NCBI GenBank assembly: GCA_946887345.1
Contig: CAMPKR010000160.1
Location: 1-6,012 of the forward strand
Length of the DNA stretch: 6,012 nucleotides
From: an uncultured Bacteroidota bacterium
GTDB taxonomy: Bacteria > Bacteroidota > Bacteroidia > Chitinophagales > Chitinophagaceae
Direction: 5' to 3'
Part shown: piece after piece, positions 1 to 6,012 of the stretch
How positions within the stretch are numbered: the stretch's first letter is position 1
How the letters are laid out: each line of letters opens with the position of its first letter
Notes under the pieces: model-generated
What the model was told of the DNA's origin: nothing
What the model saw: the letters and a program-made list of their open reading frames with translations, nothing else
Databases searched by the model: none
Made by a program: the position numbers and the translations under genes

Positions 1-170
1 GCCGCAGACAGGAAGCTGTAATGCTGGTAGCTAAGTGCTACCAGGCTATGGGGAATAAAGAACGTGCAAAAGAACTACTCAGCTCCATAGTAGATGAAGG
101 CGGACCTGAGAAGAAGAACGCGAAAAAGATGCTGAAAGAAGTGGATGGGGATGCTAAAAAGGAAGAGTAG
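1..170 (+). CDS. C-terminal end of a TPR-like protein (5' part outside window)
   Basis: The reading frame enters from the left edge; its first complete codon is at base 3 and it ends at TAG 168-170, giving 55 visible residues. The segment VMLVAKCYQAMGNKERAKEL has the helix-turn-helix spacing of a tetratricopeptide repeat: small residues at the packing positions, a Gly-Asn turn, then a second amphipathic helix. It is followed by a further Lys-rich helix and a charged tail ending in KKEE. TPR repeats normally serve protein-protein binding, and in Bacteroidota many such proteins are exported, but the N-terminus that would show a signal peptide or partner domain is not in view. A hairpin with a T-run lies 22 bases after the stop, so this gene ends its transcription unit. 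The TPR call rests on one repeat; another alpha-solenoid or SEL1-like repeat is possible. Confidence 0.7.
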   Translation, partial: RRQEAVMLVAKCYQAMGNKERAKELLSSIVDEGGPEKKNAKKMLKEVDGDAKKEE

Positions 171-180
171 CCTGTTTGAA

Positions 181-190
181 CAAATATTTG
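181..190. repeat. Perfect 10-base palindrome CAAATATTTG
   Basis: CAAATATTTG equals its own reverse complement. It sits between the stop of the TPR-like gene and the terminator stem. Short AT-rich palindromes arise often by chance and no second copy was noticed, so a role as a protein-binding site is only a possibility. Confidence 0.3.
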
Positions 191-191
191 C

Positions 192-220
192 AAAGTGGCG
201 GGAACTCCTGCCACTTTTTT
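192..220 (+). terminator. Rho-independent terminator of the TPR-like gene
   Basis: The left arm AAAGTGGCGGG (192-202) pairs with the right arm CCTGCCACTTT (207-217): 11 pairs, one of them G-U, around the 4-base loop AACT. The right arm runs into a T-tract (215-220). The position just after the TAG at 168-170 fits termination of the upstream gene. The peptidase frame remains open back through this stem, to a GTG at 195, but a start inside a terminator is not credible. Confidence 0.85.
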
Positions 221-226
221 GTGTGT

Positions 227-245
227 ATACCCCTATCGGGGGTAT
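227..245. promoter_or_regulatory. Small dyad ATACCCC-5-GGGGTAT upstream of the peptidase gene
   Basis: ATACCCC (227-233) and GGGGTAT (239-245) are perfect inverted repeats around a 5-base spacer, ending 30 bases before the ATG at 276. TATCGG also occurs as a direct repeat (234-239 and 243-248). There is no T-run immediately after the stem, so it is unlikely to be a second terminator. It could be an operator or a leader hairpin for the peptidase gene. No named regulator site was recognised. Confidence 0.35.
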
Positions 246-251
246 CGGACA

Positions 252-259
252 TCTTTTTG
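252..259 (+). promoter_or_regulatory. Weak candidate -7 element for the peptidase gene
   Basis: TCTTTTTG matches the Bacteroidota -7 consensus TAnnTTTG at all fixed positions except the second. No TTTG at the expected -33 distance was found, so the match may be chance. If real, the leader to the ATG at 276 would be very short, about 10 to 15 bases. Confidence 0.2.
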
Positions 260-275
260 TATTTTCACGCCGAAT

Positions 276-3200
276 ATGAAGAAAGTTCTATTTGGAGTAC
301 TGAGCCTTCTTGCCTACCTGCAAGCCGGTGGCCAGGAATACAATGATATATACCGCAGCGATAAGAATCCGCATTACTGGAAGAACCGTCCGCCGCATAA
401 GGCATACTGGCAGCAGGATGTGCACTATAAGATATATGCGAAGATAGACGAGACCAAGCATATGATAGATGGTGATGAAGAGCTGGAATACTGGAACAAT
501 TCGCCGGATACGCTGAACGAGATATTCTTTCACCTGTACCAGGAAGCCTTTGTGAAGAACTCTTACCTGCACGGACTGGAAGATGAAGTGAAATTTAAGA
601 AGCAACTGGGCGGTTATGAAAGCCGCGGGTTGGGTATGGCGATAGTGAGTACATCAATAGGAGATGACCTTGTGCGTGCAGAACTGGATAATACTATTAT
701 GAAAGTATACCTGCCGAAGCCATTGCGACCGGGTGAGAAAGTAAAGATAAGGGTAGTGTTCCGTACGTATTATGATATCGGAGCTACGCGCAGGAGAATG
801 AAGATGTACCCGGCATGGGGTTTTATGCACTACAACGGTGTGCAATGGTACCCGAAGGTGTGTGTGTATGACAGCAAATTTGGCTGGGATACCTACCAGC
901 ACCTGAATAAGGAATTTTACGGAGAGTTCGGGTCGTTTGACGTGACGCTGAACTTTGCCTCAAACTATATAGTGGAGGCGACCGGTGAGCTGAAAAACAG
1001 GGAAGAAATGCTGCCGGATACCCTGAGGAAGAAACTGGACATCGGGAACTTTAAGAACAAACCGATGAATGAACCGCCCTCAACTATTATCCCTTATGAT
1101 AAAGAGAAAAGAAAGCTATGGCATTTTGTGGCGAATAATGTGCATGACTTTGCTTTTACTGCTGATCCGTCTTATAGAATACAGACCACATACTGGAACG
1201 GAATAGAATGTATAGGACTAGCGCAGGAACCACATGCAGCGGGCTGGCAAAATAGTGCGGAGTATGTGGCGAAAATAGTGAAGACATTCTCGGAAGATAT
1301 AGGCATGTATGCCTACCCCAAGATGATAGCGGCAGATGCTGCTGATGGGATGGAATACCCGATGCTGACCCTGGATGGTGGCATAGCTCCAAGTCACAAC
1401 GGACTGCTGGTGCATGAGATAGGGCACAACTGGTTTTACGGAATGGTGGGCAATAATGAAACCTACCGTGCTGCGCTGGATGAGGGCTTTACGCAGTTCC
1501 TGACCGGGTGGGGACTTAGGAAGATAGACGGTAAGTATGGGGTAGACATAAAGCCCAGGGGATACCGCGGCAAATTTCATGAGCCGCAGGAAGTGATGGA
1601 AAGCAAGTTTTTGAGAGGATATATAGTTACAGCGCTGAACAGGAATGAGCTGCCGCTGAATACGCATTCGAATGATTTTAAAGATGCGCTTCACCATGAG
1701 GGCGGTTATGGAATGGTGTATCATAAAACGGCAAGTATGCTGTACAATATGCAGTATGTGCTGGGAGACGAACTTTTCCTGAAGGCGATGCAGCATTATT
1801 TTGATCAGTGGAAATTTGCGCATCCTTATTTTGAAGATTTCAGGAATTCGATCATTGAGTATACCAATGTGGACCTGAACTGGTTCTTTGACCAATGGCT
1901 GGAGACGACAAAGACTATAGACTATAAGATAGGAGGCATAAGGAGATTGAGTGGTGCAGACAGCTTTGCCGTGACCTTTAAACGTAAAGGCGAAATGCAG
2001 ATGCCGATAGACTTTACTGTAACGGCAAAAGATGGCAGCATGCACAACTTCCATATACCTAATACATGGTTTGAGAAGAAGACAGATGCAACGGTACTGC
2101 CTAAGTGGTATGGCTGGAGCAGAATACAGCCGGAGTATAAGGCGCACATACAAGTGCCCTCGGGAGTAAAGAGCGTGCGGATAGATACTTCGCTGCGGCT
2201 GGCAGATAAGTGTATGGTGAATAACTACAAGACTAAAGGGCTTCCACTGAGCCCGATGGCATTTAAGTTGAGGTTTGACGGTGGCGTGCCGGAGCCGGCG
2301 GACAGAATGCATGTGCGCCTGTATGTTCGTCCCGATGTGTGGTGGAACCCGGTAGATGGCATAAAGGCTGGCCTGCACCTGGAGAGCAGTTACCTGGGTA
2401 CGATGCATAAGCTGGATGTGACCGCGTGGTGGAACACGCTGGTGCTGCAGGACCGGGATTACCTGTCGTTTGAAAGTGAAGGATATTATGAGCGGTATTT
2501 GCCATTCAACTATTCGTTTAATTATATGACACCGCTGAGCCTGAAGAACCCGAAGCTACAAGTGCAGGTCAACAGCAGATTGCTGGACGGGCTGTGGTAT
2601 CACCGTGGTGGTTTTAACTGGCAGAGCAATGAACATAACGTGGTGCAGGTATACGGGCAGACCATGTGGAGACAGACAGGATATGACCTGGACTACCTGA
2701 TATACCCCAATGAGTGGAGCAGCGCTAAGGATAGGCCCAATACCAGCCTGAACGTGTCGTGGACACATAATTATAAGTATGTGAACGGCCTGGGCTCATA
2801 TACGCTGAGCCTGCGCACGCCGATGCTGGGAGGTAACAATAATCCGTTCAACTATTCGTATGCGCAGTTTGAATGCCTGAATGATAACTGGCTTGGTAAG
2901 CTGAATGTGCGCACAAGATTGTTTGCGCGCTATGGTATGGGTGACAATATACCTTATGAGAGTGCGTTGTTTTTGGCGGGCGCCAATAATGAAGAACTGA
3001 TGGATGACAAGTATACCCGAAGCAAAGGTTTTATTCCTACAAGCTGGGAAGGATATTCGCCAACGGATATGAACCATTTTCAGCAAGGCGGTGGACTGAA
3101 CTTGAGAGGTTATGCGGGTTACTATGCGGCTGACCAGAGAGGGACGGATGTGCTGGTAGCCTATAAAGGCCGTGGCGGCGTAGCCGGTAATATGGAGGTA

Positions 3201-3530
3201 GATTTGGACGGACTGGTGCGATTTGCTCCAAAGTTTACCCGTAACTGGCTACATGCGGATGTGTACCTGTTCGGCGATGCAGGGTTGATGCAGCTGAGTA
3301 AGTATGATACTGCAAACATCCATATGATACAGCCAACCAATGTGTGGAGTGATATACGAATGGATGCAGGATTGGGGCTTGCTTTCACTATTAAGCGTTG
3401 GGGGCCATTTGACAAGGCAAGACCACTGACGCTGAGGGTAGACTTCCCGTTCCTGGTGAACAGGATACCGTCCGGGGCTACTGACTATGCTGCGTTCAGA
3501 TGGGTAGTGGGAGTGAACAGATCTTTTTAA
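276..3530 (+). CDS. Exported M1-family metallopeptidase fused to a C-terminal outer-membrane beta-barrel
   Basis: This is a zinc-dependent peptidase, by family an aminopeptidase, 1084 residues long. Residues 1-19 form a signal peptide (MKK, hydrophobic core, AGG) with Gln20 as likely +1 and no lipobox Cys. The N-terminal M1 beta-domain spans about 35-255 and the gluzincin domain about 260-545. HEIGH (380-384) with Glu403 after 18 residues gives zinc ligands His380, His384 and Glu403 and catalytic Glu381. GMEYP (358-362) replaces the classical GAMEN substrate loop, and Tyr482 in VYHKTASML is the probable transition-state Tyr. An Ig-like beta region spans about 549-640. Residues about 677-1084 read as alternating amphipathic strands with LRGY (943-946), resembling the Omp85 loop-6 motif, YLFGDAG (997-1003) and a terminal Phe, which suggests a BamA-type barrel. 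Ordinary M1 enzymes have roughly 600-900 residues. The ATG at 276 was chosen because it alone places the signal peptide at the N-terminus. The peptidase call is firm; the barrel is inferred from sequence pattern. Confidence 0.9.
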   Translation: MKKVLFGVLSLLAYLQAGGQEYNDIYRSDKNPHYWKNRPPHKAYWQQDVHYKIYAKIDETKHMIDGDEELEYWNNSPDTLNEIFFHLYQEAFVKNSYLHGLEDEVKFKKQLGGYESRGLGMAIVSTSIGDDLVRAELDNTIMKVYLPKPLRPGEKVKIRVVFRTYYDIGATRRRMKMYPAWGFMHYNGVQWYPKVCVYDSKFGWDTYQHLNKEFYGEFGSFDVTLNFASNYIVEATGELKNREEMLPDTLRKKLDIGNFKNKPMNEPPSTIIPYDKEKRKLWHFVANNVHDFAFTADPSYRIQTTYWNGIECIGLAQEPHAAGWQNSAEYVAKIVKTFSEDIGMYAYPKMIAADAADGMEYPMLTLDGGIAPSHNGLLVHEIGHNWFYGMVGNNETYRAALDEGFTQFLTGWGLRKIDGKYGVDIKPRGYRGKFHEPQEVMESKFLRGYIVTALNRNELPLNTHSNDFKDALHHEGGYGMVYHKTASMLYNMQYVLGDELFLKAMQHYFDQWKFAHPYFEDFRNSIIEYTNVDLNWFFDQWLETTKTIDYKIGGIRRLSGADSFAVTFKRKGEMQMPIDFTVTAKDGSMHNFHIPNTWFEKKTDATVLPKWYGWSRIQPEYKAHIQVPSGVKSVRIDTSLRLADKCMVNNYKTKGLPLSPMAFKLRFDGGVPEPADRMHVRLYVRPDVWWNPVDGIKAGLHLESSYLGTMHKLDVTAWWNTLVLQDRDYLSFESEGYYERYLPFNYSFNYMTPLSLKNPKLQVQVNSRLLDGLWYHRGGFNWQSNEHNVVQVYGQTMWRQTGYDLDYLIYPNEWSSAKDRPNTSLNVSWTHNYKYVNGLGSYTLSLRTPMLGGNNNPFNYSYAQFECLNDNWLGKLNVRTRLFARYGMGDNIPYESALFLAGANNEELMDDKYTRSKGFIPTSWEGYSPTDMNHFQQGGGLNLRGYAGYYAADQRGTDVLVAYKGRGGVAGNMEVDLDGLVRFAPKFTRNWLHADVYLFGDAGLMQLSKYDTANIHMIQPTNVWSDIRMDAGLGLAFTIKRWGPFDKARPLTLRVDFPFLVNRIPSGATDYAAFRWVVGVNRSF

Positions 3531-3557
3531 ACCACGATTCTTTATATTTTGAAGATT

Positions 3558-3583
3558 TGCCATGATTGTTAAAAATCATGGCA
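3558..3583. terminator. Hairpin between convergent genes, possible bidirectional terminator
   Basis: TGCCATGATT (3558-3567) pairs perfectly with AATCATGGCA (3574-3583) around the 6-base loop GTTAAA. It lies 27 bases after the peptidase stop and directly beside the stop of the minus-strand gene (3585-3587). On the plus strand it is followed by the T-rich TTTACTTTT, an imperfect T-tract. On the minus strand the following sequence is only moderately T-rich. It most likely ends the peptidase transcript and may serve both genes. Confidence 0.65.
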
Positions 3584-3584
3584 T

Positions 3585-5036
3585 TTACTTTTCGATAATG
3601 AATACTGAGTCGCCGACGGTGACTACGGCGCGTTGGTATGGAAGAGAGTGCAGGATGGAGTCTGCTTCATAGTCGAAGTCGATAGGGTAAACCGGAATGT
3701 TTAATTCCTTTTTGTAATGAGGGTGAGATTTGATGACCCAGTCGGCCTTATCGATATCCTCGTGGGGATAGAGTGACATAGAGGTAGTGAAGATGGGTAT
3801 ATTTTCTTCCTGAGCAGTGGCGATGGCGGTTTTGCTGTTGTTGTAGATCAGCATTTTTCTTTTGTGTGCAGGTTCAACGAAATCGCGTATGAGGGGCTGG
3901 ACGATAAATAATACCTGCAATGCAAAAAGGCCTCCCGCTACAAGGTAAACGGGCTTAGCAAAAGATTTATTTTTCTGCAACTGCATGAAAAAGTAGATGA
4001 TCATGATGCCGACGGCGGGAGTTTTGTAGGCATTGAGGCGATAGGCGTTGAGCGGCAGCATCCGGGCTATGAACAGGAAGACAGAGAGCCACATGAGCAT
4101 GACACTGTAAACTACGAGCCATTCCATCAAAGTCTTTTCCCTTTTCCTGATGATGCCTGCGGAACGATAAGTACCATATAGCCAGGAAGACAAGCCTATG
4201 ATTGCTAACAAGAACATAAAGGGTCCCCTGCCAAAATTGTAGAAGGATTGCCAGATGTGACTGCAAAGTTCGGTGAGGCTAAAGGTAGTAGTCATATAGT
4301 AGTCCTTCCAGTAGTTTTTCATTCCGGAATCGGCCATGACCTGGCGAATATCATGGAGGTATAGCATGATGATGCCAAGGATGCAGCAAATAAGGGGTAG
4401 CCAGGTTTTGGAAATATTCTTCTTAAAAGCAGGGGTATTCAGCAGGATGATAGCAAATATGGGCGCCGCAACCATGGGGTAAGTGTAGCTGAACGAAGGT
4501 GCGAAGAGTAAGCTGATGCAAAGAAGAGCGTATTTCCAATTGGCAGGTTTATTGCCATTGCTGAGGCCGATGAGCATGCTTAGCTGTGCTATGCCCACCA
4601 GTGCCATAAGCATCTCCATAGTGTATTGCTTGGTGAGCACAAAGTATAAGATAGAAGCAGGATAGGCCGCGTAAATCAGCACCCAGAGCCAGCGATACAA
4701 AGTATCTGTATATAGTTTCGTTGAGAGATAGATAGCATAGCTGATCCCACAGCATGACACTATGAAAGAGGGAAGGCGGAGCGACCAATAGCTAAAGTCG
4801 CTAAAGGCTGAGAACCATTTTACAATCTGCAGGTATGTGCGGGGGAATTGCTGCATTTTATCGAGATGGCCCCAGAGCTGGTGATGAGTTTTGTACTTGA
4901 TATTGTAGATGATCGCCCATTCGTCGAGGAAAAACGGGTGTATCTCCCAGAAGGTCATGACAAAGCCGCAGCCGATCATGAATATGAGGGTGCCCACAGC
5001 CACATACTTAGCGAGAGATTGCAATGATCTGCTCAT
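3585..5036 (-). CDS. Polytopic membrane protein, probable GT-C-type glycosyltransferase
   Basis: The 483-residue product has about ten hydrophobic segments, roughly at residues 12-30, 88-108, 114-133, 141-158, 167-200 (one or two), 212-228, 271-289, 305-325, 338-352 and 362-380. A soluble tail of about 100 residues follows. The layout resembles GT-C transferases of the ArnT/PMT type, which move sugars from polyprenyl-phosphate donors on the outer face of the inner membrane. The first loop after TM1 carries FFLDEW (Asp38-Glu39), where GT-C enzymes keep their acidic catalytic residue. SLRLPS (85-90) matches the Arg-Leu-Pro before a membrane helix seen in that family, and NAYRLNAYK (330-338) precedes a late helix. 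The acceptor cannot be inferred. It is transcribed alone, convergent with the peptidase gene and divergent from the CotH gene, so context gives no pathway. The start at 5036 puts a short polar stretch before TM1. Another multi-TM envelope protein is possible. Confidence 0.65.
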   Translation of the reverse strand: MSRSLQSLAKYVAVGTLIFMIGCGFVMTFWEIHPFFLDEWAIIYNIKYKTHHQLWGHLDKMQQFPRTYLQIVKWFSAFSDFSYWSLRLPSFIVSCCGISYAIYLSTKLYTDTLYRWLWVLIYAAYPASILYFVLTKQYTMEMLMALVGIAQLSMLIGLSNGNKPANWKYALLCISLLFAPSFSYTYPMVAAPIFAIILLNTPAFKKNISKTWLPLICCILGIIMLYLHDIRQVMADSGMKNYWKDYYMTTTFSLTELCSHIWQSFYNFGRGPFMFLLAIIGLSSWLYGTYRSAGIIRKREKTLMEWLVVYSVMLMWLSVFLFIARMLPLNAYRLNAYKTPAVGIMIIYFFMQLQKNKSFAKPVYLVAGGLFALQVLFIVQPLIRDFVEPAHKRKMLIYNNSKTAIATAQEENIPIFTTSMSLYPHEDIDKADWVIKSHPHYKKELNIPVYPIDFDYEADSILHSLPYQRAVVTVGDSVFIIEK

Positions 5037-5096
5037 CGCACAAGTATAAATAAATATTGGCTCTTTATTATCTTTAACCGGCTTTTACCCCGGAGC
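5037..5096. promoter_or_regulatory. Divergent 60-base intergenic region with two weak -7-like matches
   Basis: Promoters for both the minus-strand membrane protein and the plus-strand CotH gene must lie here or overlap the coding starts. On the plus strand TATCTTTA (5069-5076) matches TAnnTTTG except for the last base. On the minus strand TATACTTG (complement of 5041-5048) matches except for one T, and would start transcription almost at the ATG. No paired TTTG -33 box at normal spacing was found for either. GGAG at 5092-5095 is too close to the ATG at 5097 to act as a standard ribosome binding site. Confidence 0.35.
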
Positions 5097-6012
5097 ATGT
5101 ACAAACCTGTCTTATTTATTTTGCAAATGCTGCTGGCAGCAGTGGTTGTGCGCGGACAATCGTATTATAGTCACCACAGCAGGCCGCTCGCGGATCATGC
5201 TGCCGTCTATGATACCATACATGTGTCAGCGCTTAGTGCGCCAGTCTTAAATACATTCTTTGGCCTTAATAGCGTCAGCCTGGATATCGACTGCTTTCAA
5301 ACGGCAAATCTTGTAGTAAGCGTAATAGCGCCAGACGGCACAACCGTACATTTGGCAGAACAGGCGGCAACAGGCCCTTTCGGTAACCATAATTTTAGCG
5401 GGACCATTTTTACTATGGATGCTAAACTGTTCCTTACTGATGTGGGTGCGCCCTTTGAGGGACCGGTGCTGCCGGACAACAGCCTGGGCAACGTAAACAA
5501 TGGCCAAAGTGGCAATGGCAACTGGCAGCTACGTGTGCTGAACAAAGGCATAGCAGGGGAGGCGCACATTAAAAGCTGGGCGCTGCATTTTAACAACAAG
5601 CCGGCAAAATTTCTTTTGGACTCCTCCGATCTGCCTATTGTTGTCATTAATACAGGCAATGTAAGCATACCTCACCTGAATTGGTACCCGGAGCCTAAGC
5701 AAAAAATAGAAGGCTCATTCAGCGTGATCTTTAATGGTCCTGGAAAAATAAACCGCCCGGAAGACAGCAGTATCTACCAGGGAAATGTAGTTATCAAAAC
5801 CCGTGGCAATACTTCCCGTTACTTTCAGCAGAAATCGTATACACTGGAAATGAAGGATGCTGAATGGAAAGATAAAGACATTGCCCTGCTGGATATGCCC
5901 GCTGAGGAAGACTGGGTATTGATAGCGACCTGGTGTGACAGATCGCTTACCAGGGATGCGTTGACGTACAGGCTGGCCAATGATATGGGAAGATATGCTC
6001 CCCGTACCCGGT
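5097..6012 (+). CDS. Exported P-domain and CotH kinase-like protein (3' end outside window)
   Basis: The frame is open from ATG 5097 to the right edge: 305 residues, no stop. Residues 1-20 are a signal peptide ending VRG, with Gln21 as probable +1. Residues about 41-166 match a proprotein-convertase P-domain (P_proprotein): VSVIAPDGTTVHL, a nearby GPFGNHNFSGT, APFEGPVLPD, GNGNWQLRVLNK and the closing KSWALHF. From about residue 178 the CotH domain begins: SSDLPIVVINTGN, then IKTRGNTSRYFQQKSYTLEM (233-252), LLDMPAEEDWVL (264-275), and a CDRSLTRDALTYRLANDMG segment leading to YAPRTR (300-305). CotH proteins include atypical secreted kinases; Lys246 sits where the family has its conserved Lys after the RG-S motif. 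The rest of the catalytic domain and any C-terminal sorting signal are beyond the edge, so activity cannot be judged. Upstream the frame is open but has no better start, and this ATG gives a well-formed signal peptide. Confidence 0.88.
   Translation, partial: MYKPVLFILQMLLAAVVVRGQSYYSHHSRPLADHAAVYDTIHVSALSAPVLNTFFGLNSVSLDIDCFQTANLVVSVIAPDGTTVHLAEQAATGPFGNHNFSGTIFTMDAKLFLTDVGAPFEGPVLPDNSLGNVNNGQSGNGNWQLRVLNKGIAGEAHIKSWALHFNNKPAKFLLDSSDLPIVVINTGNVSIPHLNWYPEPKQKIEGSFSVIFNGPGKINRPEDSSIYQGNVVIKTRGNTSRYFQQKSYTLEMKDAEWKDKDIALLDMPAEEDWVLIATWCDRSLTRDALTYRLANDMGRYAPRTR

Noticed and set aside
227..245. Second rho-independent terminator
   Set aside because: The stem is only 7 pairs and is followed by CGGAC rather than a T-run.
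1218..2408. Long minus-strand open frame (396 codons) opposite the peptidase gene
   Set aside because: Its translation is rich in His, Arg, Gln and Cys with no recognisable domain. It lies entirely antisense to the conserved catalytic and Ig-like regions of the peptidase, so it is a by-product of that gene's codon use.
3967..4266. Open frame within the membrane-protein gene region
   Set aside because: It lies inside the 3585-5036 gene, whose product has a coherent multi-helix topology; the alternative translation is His- and Arg-rich without structure.
276..5036. Idea that the peptidase and the GT-C-like gene form one functional system
   Set aside because: They are convergent, separated by a hairpin, and share no regulatory sequence that I can see; adjacency alone is not enough.
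5297..5668. Minus-strand open frame opposite the CotH gene
   Set aside because: It overlaps the region encoding the well-supported P-domain, and its translation shows no family resemblance.
1..6012. tRNA, rRNA, CRISPR array, insertion sequence, phage or defence module
   Set aside because: No tRNA-like cloverleaf, regularly spaced repeat, terminal inverted repeat pair, transposase, integrase or known defence-gene motif was seen; almost all bases are accounted for by four genes and short gaps.

Overview
The window looks like a chromosomal stretch from a member of the Bacteroidota, most likely the Chitinophagales/Sphingobacteriales side, although that finer placement is inference. The evidence is the kind of genes (a large M1-like metallopeptidase carrying an outer-membrane barrel, and a CotH-type secreted protein), the absence of convincing Shine-Dalgarno sites before the starts, and two signal peptides whose predicted cleavage leaves glutamine at +1, as is typical of this phylum.

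Layout. Bases 1-170 hold the 3' end of a plus-strand gene with TPR-like helical sequence, closed by a strong hairpin and T-run at 192-220. A 105-base gap with a small second dyad leads to a plus-strand gene at 276-3530 that encodes a 1084-residue exported M1-family (gluzincin) metallopeptidase. It has a complete zinc site and a C-terminal half resembling a BamA/Omp85-type beta-barrel. A hairpin at 3558-3583 separates it from a convergent minus-strand gene (3585-5036) for a 483-residue polytopic membrane protein resembling GT-C glycosyltransferases. A 60-base divergent gap follows. The last plus-strand gene starts at 5097 and runs off the window; it encodes a signal peptide, a proprotein-convertase P-domain and the first part of a CotH kinase-like domain.

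The genes do not form one operon: orientation changes twice and hairpins separate the units. The common theme is the cell envelope: one outer-membrane protease, one inner-membrane sugar transferase candidate and one exported protein. No RNA gene, insertion sequence, CRISPR array or phage gene was seen. I found no convincing undescribed multi-gene system. The most unusual items are the two domain architectures: peptidase plus outer-membrane barrel, and P-domain plus CotH.
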